Shown here: in pieces, positions 35,397 through 45,700 of the stretch
How the letters are laid out: each line of letters begins with the position of its first letter
Numbering within the stretch: position 1 is the stretch's first letter
The notes under the pieces: generated by a model
What the model was told of the DNA's origin: nothing
The model's database searches: none
What the model saw: only the letters and a program-made list of their open reading frames with translations
Program-made: the position numbers and the translations under genes
Assembly: GCF_902500215.1 (NCBI RefSeq)
Contig: NZ_CABVOU010000032.1
Location: 1 to 64,000 of the forward strand
Reading direction: 5' to 3'
Source of the DNA: Halomonas lysinitropha
GTDB lineage: Bacteria; Pseudomonadota; Gammaproteobacteria; Pseudomonadales; Halomonadaceae
Length of the DNA stretch: 64,000 bases

Positions 35397-36086
35397 ATGC
35401 ACCCCATATTGAACGACATCCGTCTGGTGACCTTCGACCTGGACGGGACTCTCGTCGACTCCGTGCCCGACCTGGCCCTGGCCGTGGATGCGGCGCTGGC
35501 CGAGCTGGGCCTGCCCGCCGCGGGTGAGGAGAATGTGCGCGACTGGGTGGGCAACGGTTCGCTTGTCCTGATGGAGCGTGCGTTGCGGTCCGCAATTAAG
35601 GCTTATGGCGAGGTTTCCCCTAAGGAGGTGCCGGACGGTGCCTTGTTGGAGCGCGCCCACGTCGCTTTTCTTGACCACTACGGTCGTGACCCCGGCGCCC
35701 ATACTCGGCTTTATCCCGGGGTACGCGAGGCGCTGGATGCCCTGCGCAACCGCGGGCTGATCCTGGCGCTGGTGACCAACAAGCCCTACGCCTTTATCGC
35801 CCCGCTGCTGGAAGGGCTGGGGCTTGCCGAATACTTCGCGCTCTGCCTGGGTGGCGACAGCCTGCCCGAGAAGAAGCCCGACCCGGCCCCGCTGCGGCAT
35901 GTTGCGGCCCACTTCGACGTCTCGGCCGCGTCCTGCCTGATGGTCGGTGACTCGCGCCATGACATCGAGGCCGGACGCGCCGCGGGGTTCCGGACCCTGG
36001 CCGTGCCCTACGGCTACAATCACGGCGAACCGGTGCACGACAGCGCCCCGGATGGCGTGGTTGAATCGCTGGCGGAACTCGTTTAA
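35397..36086 (+). CDS. gph: phosphoglycolate phosphatase
   Basis: A 229-residue HAD-family phosphatase that removes phosphate from 2-phosphoglycolate formed during DNA repair. The nucleophile motif is TFDLDGTLVDS (Asp14, Asp16). Motif II is LVTNKP, and motifs III/IV are KKPDP and MVGDSRHDIEAGRAAG. The helical cap lies at about residues 20-90. GAGAGG precedes the ATG. The gene lies just before the trpE leader, matching the rpe-gph-trpE neighbourhood of pseudomonads. Confidence 0.93.
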   Translation: MHPILNDIRLVTFDLDGTLVDSVPDLALAVDAALAELGLPAAGEENVRDWVGNGSLVLMERALRSAIKAYGEVSPKEVPDGALLERAHVAFLDHYGRDPGAHTRLYPGVREALDALRNRGLILALVTNKPYAFIAPLLEGLGLAEYFALCLGGDSLPEKKPDPAPLRHVAAHFDVSAASCLMVGDSRHDIEAGRAAGFRTLAVPYGYNHGEPVHDSAPDGVVESLAELV

Positions 36087-36101
36087 CGTGATTTCGGCTA
36101 A

Positions 36102-36141
36102 TGCTATAAGCGCGGCCCAATCAATATGTTATTGCTATAAG
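36102..36141 (+). promoter_or_regulatory. two identical extended -10 elements upstream of trpE
   Basis: The 9-mer TGCTATAAG occurs at 36102-36110 and again at 36133-36141. Each reads as an extended -10 (TGn followed by TATAAG). No good -35 precedes either. Transcripts would start near 36117 or 36148, upstream of the candidate leader peptide. Confidence 0.4.
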
Positions 36142-36210
36142 ACAAGACGCGGAAACCCTTCGATGATCAGCCGCATGAAGCCGGAAACCCTCTCGACCGC
36201 CGGTGGCATA

Positions 36211-36267
36211 ATGGCCGCCGTTCGACGCCTGCCCCGTTCGCCTGCCCGCTGCGGCTGGCGATGGTGA
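36211..36267 (+). CDS. trpL: candidate trp leader peptide
   Basis: An 18-codon frame (MAAVRRLPRSPARCGWRW) ends with two Trp codons in the last three sense positions, followed by TGA, 74 bases before trpE. In-frame ATGs at 36175 and 36163 would lengthen it to 30 or 34 codons; none has a strong ribosome binding site, with 36163 (GGAAA) the best. Two Trp in so short a frame upstream of trpE fits attenuation control, as proposed for Pseudomonas trpE. No other role is suggested by the sequence. Confidence 0.6.
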   Translation: MAAVRRLPRSPARCGWRW

Positions 36268-36320
36268 TGCTCGCCTCGCGAGCCTGACCCGCGGCGCTGC
36301 TGCGCCTGCCATCGCCAACC
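36253..36320 (+). promoter_or_regulatory. candidate trpE attenuator RNA structure
   Basis: GGCTGGCGATGG (36253-36264), which contains both leader Trp codons, can pair with CCATCGCCAACC (36309-36320) at 11 of 12 positions. Between them are two small hairpins: GCTCGC/GCGAGC (36269-36283) and GGCGC/GCGCC (36293-36306). No T run follows, so an intrinsic terminator is not evident; control could act through Rho or on translation. Confidence 0.45.
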
Positions 36321-36341
36321 CGTCACATCGAGGATCCGGGC

Positions 36342-37838
36342 ATGATGACTCCCGAACGTTTCCACGAGCTGGCCGCCGCCGGTTACAACCGTATTCCGGT
36401 TACCCGCGAAGTGCTGGCCGATCTCGACACGCCGCTCTCTACCTACCTCAAGCTGGCCGACGCCCCCTGGACCTTTCTGCTGGAGTCCGTTCAGGGCGGC
36501 GAGAAGTGGGGGCGCTACTCGATCATCGGGCTGCCCTGCCGCGAGCGTATCGAGATCCGCGGCTTCACCGTCAGCCATATCGTCGATGACGAGCTCCTCG
36601 GCGCCGGCGAGGTGGAGGATCCGCTCGAATGGCTCGAGGAGTTCCAGGCCCGCTTCCAGGTGCCGCGCCTCGATGACCAGCCGCGCTTCGACGGCGGCCT
36701 GGTGGGGTATTTCGGCTACGACACCATCCGCTATATCGAACCTCGCCTGCGCAGCGAGACCGCCGTGAAGCCTGACCCGCTGGGCGTGCCGGATATCCTG
36801 CTGATGGTCTGCAATGACCTGGTGGTGTTCGACAATCTCTCGGGCCGTCTGACCCTGTGGACCCATGCCGACCCGACCGAGGTCGGCGCCTACGCCGGTG
36901 CCGTCGAGCGACTGGAAGCCCTGGAGATTCGCCTGCGCAGTGCCACCCTCAACACCATCAGTCCCGGCACCGGACGCGCGGCGGTGGAGGAGGGGCACTT
37001 CACCTCGGGCTTCACCGAGGAGGGCTTCAAGGCGGCCGTGGAGACGATCAAGGAGTATGTGCTGGCCGGCGATGTCATGCAGTGCGTTCCCTCCCAGCGC
37101 ATGTCGATTCCCTACCAGGCACCGCCGCTGGATCTCTACCGGGCCCTGCGCAGCCTCAATCCCTCGCCCTACATGTTCTACCTGAACCTGGGCGATCATC
37201 AGGTGGCGGGTTCCTCGCCGGAGATCCTCACGCGCCTGGAAGACGGCGAGGTCACGGTGCGGCCCATTGCCGGTACCCGTAAGCGGGGCCACAGCGAAGA
37301 GGAAGATCGTGCCCTGGAGGCTGATCTGCTGGCCGATCCCAAGGAACTCGCCGAGCATCTGATGCTGATCGATCTGGGGCGCAACGACGTGGGACGCATC
37401 AGCGAGACCGGCTCGGTGAGGGTGACCGACCGGATGGTGGTCGAGCGCTACTCTCACGTGATGCACATCGTCTCCAACGTCGTCGGGCGCCTCAAACCGG
37501 GCCTTTCCGCCATGGACGTGCTGCGCGCCACCTTCCCGGCAGGCACGGTGTCAGGCGCACCCAAGATACGCGCCCTGGAGATCATCGACGAGTTGGAGCC
37601 GGTCAAGCGCGGTGTCTACGCCGGCGCGGTAGGTTACCTCTCCTGGCACGGCAACATGGATACCGCCATCGCCATCCGCACTGCCGTGATCAAGGACGGT
37701 GAGCTCCATGTCCAGGCCGGGGGCGGAGTGGTGGCCGACTCCGTACCCGAGCTGGAGTGGCAGGAGACCCTGAACAAGGGCCGCGCCATCTTTCGTGCCG
37801 TGGCCATGGCCGAGCGCGGCCTCGACAACCTCGAGTGA
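36342..37838 (+). CDS. trpE: anthranilate synthase component I
   Basis: A 498-residue large subunit of anthranilate synthase, converting chorismate plus ammonia (from TrpG) to anthranilate. An N-terminal regulatory region includes [18 protein letters not shown], with the Leu-Leu-Glu-Ser tryptophan-feedback element. The catalytic domain has QCVPSQRM, the substrate motif PIAGTRKRG and [21 protein letters not shown]. The Ala in PIAGT distinguishes it from PabB, which has Lys there. GAGGA precedes tandem ATG codons. A candidate leader peptide lies upstream, and trpG follows 69 bases later. Confidence 0.96.
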   Translation: MMTPERFHELAAAGYNRIPVTREVLADLDTPLSTYLKLADAPWTFLLESVQGGEKWGRYSIIGLPCRERIEIRGFTVSHIVDDELLGAGEVEDPLEWLEEFQARFQVPRLDDQPRFDGGLVGYFGYDTIRYIEPRLRSETAVKPDPLGVPDILLMVCNDLVVFDNLSGRLTLWTHADPTEVGAYAGAVERLEALEIRLRSATLNTISPGTGRAAVEEGHFTSGFTEEGFKAAVETIKEYVLAGDVMQCVPSQRMSIPYQAPPLDLYRALRSLNPSPYMFYLNLGDHQVAGSSPEILTRLEDGEVTVRPIAGTRKRGHSEEEDRALEADLLADPKELAEHLMLIDLGRNDVGRISETGSVRVTDRMVVERYSHVMHIVSNVVGRLKPGLSAMDVLRATFPAGTVSGAPKIRALEIIDELEPVKRGVYAGAVGYLSWHGNMDTAIAIRTAVIKDGELHVQAGGGVVADSVPELEWQETLNKGRAIFRAVAMAERGLDNLE

Positions 37839-37907
37839 TACGCCACCCCTGAATGCCCTGCGTCTGGTCTTGGCCGGGCGAGCGCCCCGCGGCGGGAGAG
37901 AACGACC

Positions 37908-38492
37908 ATGAAAGTCTGCATGATCGATAACTACGACAGCTTCACCTTCAACGTGGTGCAGTACCTGGGGGAACTGGGCGCCGAGGTGGTGACCCACCGT
38001 AACGACGCCATTACCCTTGAGGAGATCGAGGCCCTGGCCCCGAGCCATCTGGTGATATCCCCGGGGCCCTGTACGCCTGACGAGGCCGGGATCTCCATGG
38101 CGGCCATTCGTCGCTTCGCCGGTCGTATCCCTGTGCTGGGGGTCTGCCTGGGTCACCAGGCCATCGGGCAGGTATACGGCGGCAAGGTGGTCCGTGCCCC
38201 CCAGGTGATGCACGGCAAGACCTCGCGGATTCGTCACCGCGGCCAGGGCGTCTTCGAGGGCCTCGAGGACCCGCTGGAGGTGACGCGCTACCATTCGCTG
38301 GTGGTGGAGCGCGAGAACCTTCCCGACTGTCTCGAGGTCACCGCCTGGTGCGACGACGATGACGTCACCCCGGGGCTGATCATGGGGCTGCGCCATCGAG
38401 AGCTGGATGTCGAGGGGGTGCAGTTCCACCCCGAGTCGATCCTGACCCGCCAGGGCCATGAGCTGCTGGCCAACTTCCTGAAACGTCGCTGA
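37908..38492 (+). CDS. trpG: anthranilate synthase component II (glutamine amidotransferase)
   Basis: A 194-residue class I glutamine amidotransferase that supplies ammonia to TrpE. The catalytic triad is present: Cys80 in [12 protein letters not shown], His174 and Glu176 in [11 protein letters not shown]. The N-terminal block is [16 protein letters not shown]. In this lineage the same subunit may also serve PabB, because no separate pabA is in the window; that is inference. It is followed by trpD and trpC in the trpGDC order known from pseudomonads. Confidence 0.96.
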   Translation: MKVCMIDNYDSFTFNVVQYLGELGAEVVTHRNDAITLEEIEALAPSHLVISPGPCTPDEAGISMAAIRRFAGRIPVLGVCLGHQAIGQVYGGKVVRAPQVMHGKTSRIRHRGQGVFEGLEDPLEVTRYHSLVVERENLPDCLEVTAWCDDDDVTPGLIMGLRHRELDVEGVQFHPESILTRQGHELLANFLKRR

Positions 38493-38522
38493 ACCGTGCC
38501 CATGCCAGAGGAGAGCAACATC

Positions 38523-39542
38523 ATGCAGATGCGAGAGGCCATCGGTGCGGTGATGCGCCGTGTGAACCTGAATTTCGCCGAGACCCATGAGGTGATGCGC
38601 CAGATCATGACCGGCGAGGCCAGCGATGCCCAGATCGCCGCCTTCCTGGTGGGCATGGCCATGAAGGGCGAGACCGCCGAGGAGATCAGCGCCGCGGCCC
38701 AGGTGATGCGCGAACTGATGAATCCGGTCCGGCTGCAGGCCGACAACGTGGTCGACATCGTCGGCACCGGGGGTGATGGCGCCAACCTCTTCAACGTCTC
38801 CACGGCCGCCAGTTTCGTGGTCGCCGCGGGCGGTGCCCATGTCGCCAAGCACGGCAATCGCGGCGTCTCCTCGTCGTCGGGCAGTGCCGATCTCTTCGCT
38901 GTGGCGGGCATCAATCTGAACCTGGATGCCGAGCAGGTGGGCCGCTGCATCGAGCAGGTGGGCGTGGGCTTCATGTTCGCCCCCAACCACCACCCGGCGA
39001 TGCGCTATGCGGTGGGCCCGCGTCGCGAGATGGGCGTGCGCACCCTGTTCAATATCCTGGGGCCGCTGACCAACCCCGCCGGCGCCCCCAATCAGGTGCT
39101 GGGGGTCTATGCCCCCGAGCTGGTGCCGCTGATGGCCGAGGTGCTGCGGCGCCTGGGCAGCGAGCATGTGCTGGTGGTGCATGCCGAGGATGGCCTCGAC
39201 GAGATCTCCCTGGCGCAGCCGACGCTGGTGGCCGAACTGAGGAACGGCGAGATCCGCGAGTACACCATCACCCCCGAGACCTTCGGCATCGAACGCCAGT
39301 CCCTGGACCCGCTGCGGGTGAAGACCGCCGAGGACAGCCTGCGACTGGTCGAACAGGCCTTGGTGGGCGATGGGCCGGCAGCGGACATCGTGGCGCTCAA
39401 TGCCGGTGCCGCTCTGTACGCCTCGGGCGTTTCCGACAGCCTCGGTGAAGGCGTCGCCATGGCCCAGGACGCCCAGGCCTCGAAACTCCCGCTCGAGAAG
39501 CTCCGGGAACTCGCCAACTTCACCCGCGTGTTCAATCAGTGA
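38523..39542 (+). CDS. trpD: anthranilate phosphoribosyltransferase
   Basis: A 339-residue enzyme that joins anthranilate and PRPP. The PRPP motif is [22 protein letters not shown], with [16 protein letters not shown] and [11 protein letters not shown] further on. The length equals stand-alone TrpD proteins (about 340). The ATG at 38523 has AGAGGAG at good spacing; an in-frame GTG at 38496 does not. It begins 30 bases after trpG and ends 8 bases before trpC. Confidence 0.96.
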   Translation: MQMREAIGAVMRRVNLNFAETHEVMRQIMTGEASDAQIAAFLVGMAMKGETAEEISAAAQVMRELMNPVRLQADNVVDIVGTGGDGANLFNVSTAASFVVAAGGAHVAKHGNRGVSSSSGSADLFAVAGINLNLDAEQVGRCIEQVGVGFMFAPNHHPAMRYAVGPRREMGVRTLFNILGPLTNPAGAPNQVLGVYAPELVPLMAEVLRRLGSEHVLVVHAEDGLDEISLAQPTLVAELRNGEIREYTITPETFGIERQSLDPLRVKTAEDSLRLVEQALVGDGPAADIVALNAGAALYASGVSDSLGEGVAMAQDAQASKLPLEKLRELANFTRVFNQ

Positions 39543-39550
39543 GGTCCGAC

Positions 39551-40357
39551 ATGACCGATGCTCGCCGTCTTCCCACCATCCTCGAGCGTATTCTGGCCCG
39601 CAAGGAGGAGGAAGTTGCCGAACGGCGCCGCGTCGTTTCCGAGCAGGAGTTGCTGCGGTTGGCTGCCGAGCAGTCCGACCCGCGGGGCTTCGTTGTCGCG
39701 CTCCACCGCGCCATCCAGGCCGACGAGCCGGCGGTGATCGCCGAGATCAAGAAGGCCTCGCCCTCCAAGGGGGTGATCCGCGAGGACTTCCGCCCCGGCG
39801 AACTCGCCGCGAGCTATGCCGAGGGCGGTGCGACCTGCCTTTCGGTGCTTACCGATGCCGACTTCTTCCAGGGCCACGAGGACTTCCTGATCGAGGCACG
39901 GGACGCCTGCACGCTTCCCGTGATCCGCAAGGACTTCATCACCCACGGCTACCAGGTCAGCGAGGCGCGCGCCCTCGGCGCCGACTGTATCCTGCTGATC
40001 GTCGCCGCCCTCGATGATGCCCGCATGGCGGACCTGCATCGCCAGGCCGTGGCGCTGGGCATGGACGTGCTGGTGGAGGTGCACGACGCCCAGGAACTCG
40101 ACCGTGCCCTCAAGCTCGACCTCGCCCTGGTGGGCATCAACAACCGCGACCTGCACACCTTCGATACCCGCCTGGAGACCACCCTGGAACTGCTGCCGCG
40201 CATTCCCGCCGACGTCACCGTGGTCACCGAGTCCGGCATCCATACCCGCGACGACGTGCTGCGCATGCGCGAGCACGATGTCAATGCCTTTCTGGTGGGC
40301 GAGGTCTTCATGCGCGAGGCCGACCCCGGCCAGGCGCTGCGCCGGCTCTTTTTCTGA
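39551..40357 (+). CDS. trpC: indole-3-glycerol phosphate synthase
   Basis: A 268-residue TIM-barrel enzyme closing the indole ring. The key blocks are [20 protein letters not shown] (catalytic Lys), [28 protein letters not shown] and [12 protein letters not shown]. It is a monofunctional TrpC, without a fused TrpF. GAGG precedes the ATG at 39551. It is the last gene of the trpGDC unit; a strong hairpin follows. Confidence 0.96.
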   Translation: MTDARRLPTILERILARKEEEVAERRRVVSEQELLRLAAEQSDPRGFVVALHRAIQADEPAVIAEIKKASPSKGVIREDFRPGELAASYAEGGATCLSVLTDADFFQGHEDFLIEARDACTLPVIRKDFITHGYQVSEARALGADCILLIVAALDDARMADLHRQAVALGMDVLVEVHDAQELDRALKLDLALVGINNRDLHTFDTRLETTLELLPRIPADVTVVTESGIHTRDDVLRMREHDVNAFLVGEVFMREADPGQALRRLFF

Positions 40358-40377
40358 GTGAGCGGTGGGAGGAAGCG

Positions 40378-40405
40378 AGAGGGGCCGGCGAATGCCGGCC
40401 CCTCT
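40378..40405. terminator. terminator hairpin between trpC and DUF2905 gene
   Basis: A 12-bp perfect stem AGAGGGGCCGGC / GCCGGCCCCTCT with a GAAT loop lies between the convergent genes. The T run on the plus strand is short (GGTTTG). Confidence 0.7.
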
Positions 40406-40415
40406 GGTTTGTGCA

Positions 40416-40616
40416 TCAGCGATTCAGCAGCCACATCACCGCCGAGAGCACCACGCTGATGATAATCATGGTGGTAATCGGGAAATAGAACGAGAAGTTC
40501 TCGCGGCGGATGGCGATGTCACCGGGGAGCTGGCCCAGGGGCAGCCTGGAGAGCCAGGGCCAGAGCAGGCCCACGGCGATAATGAGCAGGCCGATCAGGA
40601 TCAGGGTTCGGTTCAT
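40416..40616 (-). CDS. DUF2905 membrane protein
   Basis: A 66-residue protein with two membrane helices (TLILIGLLIIAVGLLWPWL and FPITTMIIISVVLSAVMWLL) linked by the DUF2905 signature LGQLPGDIAIRRENFSFYFP. This is the standard family length. The function is unknown. It converges with trpC. Confidence 0.9.
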   Translation of the reverse strand: MNRTLILIGLLIIAVGLLWPWLSRLPLGQLPGDIAIRRENFSFYFPITTMIIISVVLSAVMWLLNR

Positions 40617-40675
40617 GGGTCGCCTCCTGTCGCCATGATCTCACGAGTGCAGCAGAAGGCCCAAAGTCGCCTTCT

Positions 40676-42760
40676 CTAGAAGCTCAGCTCGAGACCGGCG
40701 AAGTAGGTGCGTCCCGCGGCGGGTTCATAGTAGCGACCCCCGAAGGCGTTGATGCGCACGTTCTCGTAGTAGTCCTCGTCCAGCAGATTGCGGATCCCCA
40801 GATTGGCGCCCAGCCGGGCATTGACGCCGCCGAGCCGCCAGCTGTCGCCGGCCTTGAGGTTGAACAGCCAGTGGTCGTCGATCTTCACGTCGTTGGCGTT
40901 GTCGGCATAGTAGTCGCCGGTGTACTGGGCCTCGAGGGTGGCGAAACGGTCACGGCTGCCGTACCAGGTCAGGGCATTGTGCCAGACCTGCCGCGGCTGA
41001 CCGGGCAGGCGGTTGCCGGCGAAGTCGTTTTCGCCGTCATCGAAGCGGTCGAAGCGGTAGTCGGTCAGCGTCAGGGCGCTGGTCCAGCGCCAGTCCAGCG
41101 AGAAGCTCCAGTCCAGTCCTAGTTCGATCCCGTCGCGGGAGGTCCTGCCGGCATTCTCGTAGTAGGTCCTGCCATCGGTCGCCTCGAAACCGATCAGCTC
41201 ATCGTCGACATCCACCGAGAAGGCCACCAGCTCGTAGCCCAGGCCGTTGCCGAAGATGCCGCGCAGTCCCATCTCGCGGTTCAGCGCCTTCTGGGGATCG
41301 ATCTCGGGGTTGAAGCCGCCGCGGCCGTCGGGACGGGCGAACTCGGTGAAGGTCGGCGTCTCGAAGGCGTTGCCGACCGTGGCATAGACCTGGTGGTCGG
41401 GCCGGTAGCGGTAGCTCAGTCCCAGGCTGCCGGTCCATTCACGAAAGGTGCGCTCGCCGCTGTCGTCCTGGTCGTCGGCGAAGAGACGGTCGTCGATGTC
41501 CATGCGTACCCGGTCATGGCGGATACCCGCGCTGAGCTCCAGTTTCTGGGTGAGCCCCAGCTCTGTCTGCAGGAAGACACCCGTCGAGGTGGCGTTCTGC
41601 TGCTCATCGGCGGTGATGCCGGTCACCTCACCCTGCGAGTTCACGGAACGCCGACCACGATCGTCTTCCTGGCGCGCCAGGTCGACACCGGTGACATAGC
41701 GTAGCGGCATGTCACCCAGGGTGAGTGCCCCCGTGTAGTCGGCGCCTCCGCCATAGTAGTTGCGCTCATAGTCGATCAGGCTGCTGCCCGGGAAAGGCAG
41801 CTGCTGTTCGAAATTCCGGCGGCTGGCGAAGCCTCGGACATTGAACTCGCCGCCCAGGGCGTCGAGGTCCTCGTAGTGCAAGCCGACCAGCTGTTGTTCC
41901 ACGCTCTGCCCGGAGTCCAGCGGGACGGCCACATCGCGGGCCTGGCGGCGATCCTCCTTGACCTCCTCGAGGGTCAGGGCACTGGGATCCTCGGCAGTGG
42001 GCAGGTCGAGGATGTTGACCAGCGCCGAGAGGGTCCGGGTGTCGTCCAGGCGGTAACCGACGCGCGCATTGAGCAGCCGCTTCTCCACCTCGCTCTGCTC
42101 GCGGTAGCCCTCGAAATCCAGCGCCGAGACACTCACGCTGTGCACCCAGTGGTCTGTTTCCCCGCCACTGCGTACTGAAAGCTTGCGAAAGTCGTCGCTC
42201 CCGCCCTGAAGCTTCAGGACCGGCGAGCGCTGCATCTCGCTGCCATCGCCGGTGGTGATGTCGATCACGCCGCCGGCGGCATTGCCGTAGAGCACCGACG
42301 AAGGACCGCGGATCACCTCGATGCGCTCGGCGCTGTCCAGGTCCACGGCATCGATCTGTGCTTGGCCGTCGGGCAGGGTGTAGGGAATGCCGTCGACACG
42401 GATATGCAGGCCGCGGATACCGAACGTGCCCCGGGCGCCGAAGCCGCGGCTGGAGATGCGCTGGCCCTGGGCGAAGTTGTCGCGGTTCTGCAGGAAGACC
42501 CCGGGCACCCGGTCCAGGGCCTCATCCAGGCGAACCCCTTGCTGGCCCTGCTGGATATCTTCCCGGGTCAGGGCCGTGACGGCGGCCGGTGTGTCGTAGA
42601 GGTCCCGCGCGAGTCGCGACGCGCTCACCGTGATGGTCGGCAAGGCCTCGTCGGCTGAAGGGCCGTTATCGTCATTCAGGTTGCCGAGGCCTTCGGTGGC
42701 CTGCGCCCAGGAGAGGGTGCTCCAGCAGGCCAGCAGCAGGAAACTGGAACGATACGGCAT
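40676..42760 (-). CDS. TonB-dependent outer-membrane receptor
   Basis: A 694-residue receptor. A signal peptide (to about residue 20, SWAQA) is followed by a TonB-box-like TITVSA segment, a plug domain (about 45-165, with VDGIPYTLPDGQAQIDAVDL and RIEVIRGPSSVLYGNAAGGVI), and a 22-strand barrel ending in the outer-membrane Phe signature (GLELSF). The DGxxQ plug motif recalls YncD (now PqqU, a PQQ receptor) and related FecA-like receptors; the substrate is not assignable. The ribosome binding site AAGGGAGGAG overlaps the RND stop codon, 12 bases away, so it is the third gene of an adaptor-RND-receptor operon. Confidence 0.93.
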   Translation of the reverse strand: MPYRSSFLLLACWSTLSWAQATEGLGNLNDDNGPSADEALPTITVSASRLARDLYDTPAAVTALTREDIQQGQQGVRLDEALDRVPGVFLQNRDNFAQGQRISSRGFGARGTFGIRGLHIRVDGIPYTLPDGQAQIDAVDLDSAERIEVIRGPSSVLYGNAAGGVIDITTGDGSEMQRSPVLKLQGGSDDFRKLSVRSGGETDHWVHSVSVSALDFEGYREQSEVEKRLLNARVGYRLDDTRTLSALVNILDLPTAEDPSALTLEEVKEDRRQARDVAVPLDSGQSVEQQLVGLHYEDLDALGGEFNVRGFASRRNFEQQLPFPGSSLIDYERNYYGGGADYTGALTLGDMPLRYVTGVDLARQEDDRGRRSVNSQGEVTGITADEQQNATSTGVFLQTELGLTQKLELSAGIRHDRVRMDIDDRLFADDQDDSGERTFREWTGSLGLSYRYRPDHQVYATVGNAFETPTFTEFARPDGRGGFNPEIDPQKALNREMGLRGIFGNGLGYELVAFSVDVDDELIGFEATDGRTYYENAGRTSRDGIELGLDWSFSLDWRWTSALTLTDYRFDRFDDGENDFAGNRLPGQPRQVWHNALTWYGSRDRFATLEAQYTGDYYADNANDVKIDDHWLFNLKAGDSWRLGGVNARLGANLGIRNLLDEDYYENVRINAFGGRYYEPAAGRTYFAGLELSF

Positions 42761-42772
42761 GGGCTCCTCCCT

Positions 42773-45700
42773 TCATTGTGGTTTTGGTGAACGATTGAAC
42801 CGGCGGCGAGTGGTGCGTGACATCAGGGTAACGGTCAGCGCCGGCAGGAAGGTCACCGTCACGAAAGCGGTGCCGAGCAGGCCGAACAGTACGATGGCAC
42901 CCACGCCGCGATACAGCTCGGTGCCTTCGCCGGGCAGGAAGACCAGCGGTGAGAGCCCGCCGATGGTGGTCAGGGTGGTCATGGCGATGGGGCGCAGGCG
43001 GCTGGCCACGGCATCGCGTACTGCCTGGCGCACGTCGGAGGCGGCGTCGCGCAGGTTCTCGCGCGCCTGGTGCACCACCAGGATGGGGTTGTTGACCACC
43101 GTGCCCATCAGGATCAGGAAGCCCAGCATGGTGATCATGTCGAAGGGCTGATGGATCTCGGCGAGCCCGATGCGGGGCAGCCAGCCGCCCACCAGGTTCA
43201 TCAAGGACAGGCCGACGATGCCGCCGGCGGCCCCCAGCGGGATGGTGGCCAGGATCAGCAGCGGATAGCCCCAGTGGGCGAAGATGGCCACCAGCAGCAG
43301 GTAGACGAGAATCAGGGCGATCAGACCGTTGTCCATCAGCGACGCGCGCGTGGCATCCAACTGGTCGCCGGCACCGGTGAGGGTGATGTCGATGTTCCCT
43401 TGCAGTTCCCCCGCGGCGCGCAGGTGGTCGATCACTTCGCGGTTCACCCGTCCTATACCGGCCTCCAGGGGTACGTCGCTGGGCGGGATGATGTCGAGGG
43501 TCACGCTGCGCCGGCCATCCACGCGGCGCAGCGTGGCGGTGGCGACGGTCTCGCGAATCTCCGCCAGGCTGCCAAGCGGCAATGTGACGCCCAGGGGCGT
43601 GTGGATCGGGAGGTCGACGAGGTCGTCCAGGTCGGTGTTCCCGATGCCGGGCCCATAGCCGTACAGGTCGATCTTCTGGTCCTCGAGATAGAAGTCGTCC
43701 AGATAGGCCCCGTCGGTCAGGGCGGCCACGGTGGTGCCCAGCGCGTCGGCATCCAGCCCCAGCTCGGCGGCGCGGTCCCAGTCCGGGTACACCTCGATCA
43801 GCGGTTGCCCCAGGGCCAGTGCCGACGGCCGAGACTGGATGCGGGGATTGTCGAAAATCTCCCGCGAGCGTTCGTAGAGTCGGTTGGCTGCGGCGTAGAG
43901 TTCGGCGAGGTCGTTGCCGGCAATGTCGAGGGTGATGCTGCGCGTACCGCCGTCGTTGCTGGAGATGATCGAGCCACGTGCGGCGAAGGCGCGCATATCG
44001 GGATAGGCCTCGAAGCGTTCGGTCAAGGCATTCATCAGCGCCTCGATATGGTCCGGGTCGCGGGTCTCGGCGATGATGCGCAGGCTCTGCGGCCCCACCT
44101 GGGTGCCCATGGTGCGCATGGCGGGAACCTCGCTTCGGCCCTCGTCGAAGTCGCGAGGGTCGGCACCCACATGGGGGAGGAGGTCGGCCTGTATCTCCTC
44201 GGCTATGGTGGTCATCGTCGAGAGATTGTAGCTCGCGGGGGCGTTCATGCTGGCGAAGGTCTTGGCTTCTTCGCCCTCCGGCAGGTAGGCGGCCGGCGGC
44301 GTCAGCCACACGAAGATCGCCAGGCCGCCCGCGATCGCCATGGCCATGGCCGCCCAACGCCGCCCCGTGGAGGCAATCAACACATCGACCAGGTGCAGGC
44401 AGCCGCGCATCCAGCGTGGCGTCTGTCCCTCGCCGGATGTGGCGCGACCCCGGAAATCGAGGTGTGCGCCAAGCGTGGGTATCACGGTGATCGCCACCAC
44501 CAGCGAGGCGAGGATCGAGGTAGCGATGGCCACGGCGATGTCGGAATAGAGCTGGCCGGCCTCTTCCTCGATGAAGAAGATCGGCACGAACACCAGCACG
44601 GTGGTCAGGGTGGAGGCGAGCACTGCCGGCCAGACCTGCTGCACTCCCACCAGGGCAGCCTCGAAGCGAACGCGGCCACGCCGGCGCTGGGTCTCGATGC
44701 TCTCCAGCACCACGATGGTGTTGTCGATGGTCATGCCGATGGCGAAGGCGACCCCGGCCAGCGAGATCACGTTGAGGGTGCGTCCAGCGAGCAGCAGCCC
44801 CAGGAAGGCAGCGATGGTGCAGATGGGGATGCCGATCACCCCGGCCAGGGTGGCACGCGGCGAGCGCAGGAAGGCAAACATCACCAGGGTGGCGAACAGC
44901 GCCCCCAAGCCGAGATTGGTCCAGACGTTGGCGATCGAGGCCTCGACATAGCGCGCATCGTCGCTGGAGAGCGTCATGTGCAGGCCCTGCTCGGCGAACA
45001 GGCTCTGGTTGAGCGACTCGACCTCGGCGAGCATGCGCCGCTTGATGTCGATGACGTTGGAACCGGGCTCGCGGCTCACCTGGACGCTGAGCACCGGGTC
45101 GCCCCGGGAATCGAAGGAACGCGAGGTCAGTTCGGCATGGGAAAGGCGCACCTCAGCGACGTCGGCGAGCCGCACCACGGTATCGCCGCGGCGCGTGAGA
45201 ACCAGCGACTCGAGTTCGGCGATGTCCTGGAAGCGTCCCACCGTGCGCAGCAGGTAGCGCCGCTTGCCGCTCTCCAGGTCGCCGCCGGAGACATCCTGGT
45301 TGCGGGCCTGCAGGGCGGAACGAATGTCATCGATGCCCAACTCATGCTTGGCCAGGGCATCGGGATCGATGAGCAGCTGCATCTGTCGGGCGGCGCCGCC
45401 GGATACGCCGATCTCCGAGACACCCTCCACACCCTCCAGCCGTGGACGGACATTGTCCTCCAGGTAGTCGCGCAGCGCCGGCATGTCGAGATCGCGCGGA
45501 TTGCCCTCACGAGGCGCCACGTTGAAATACATGAAGGCGTTGGCCGAGAAGGAGGTGGCCACGATGCGTGGCTGGTCGACGTTGGCGGGATAGGAGGGCA
45601 CCTGGCTCAGGGCGTTGTTGACCCGAATCAGCGTTTCGGTGAGGTTGATGCCGAAGGGAAAGTCGAGCTCGATCTCCGCCCCGCCGCTGGTGGCGGTGGA

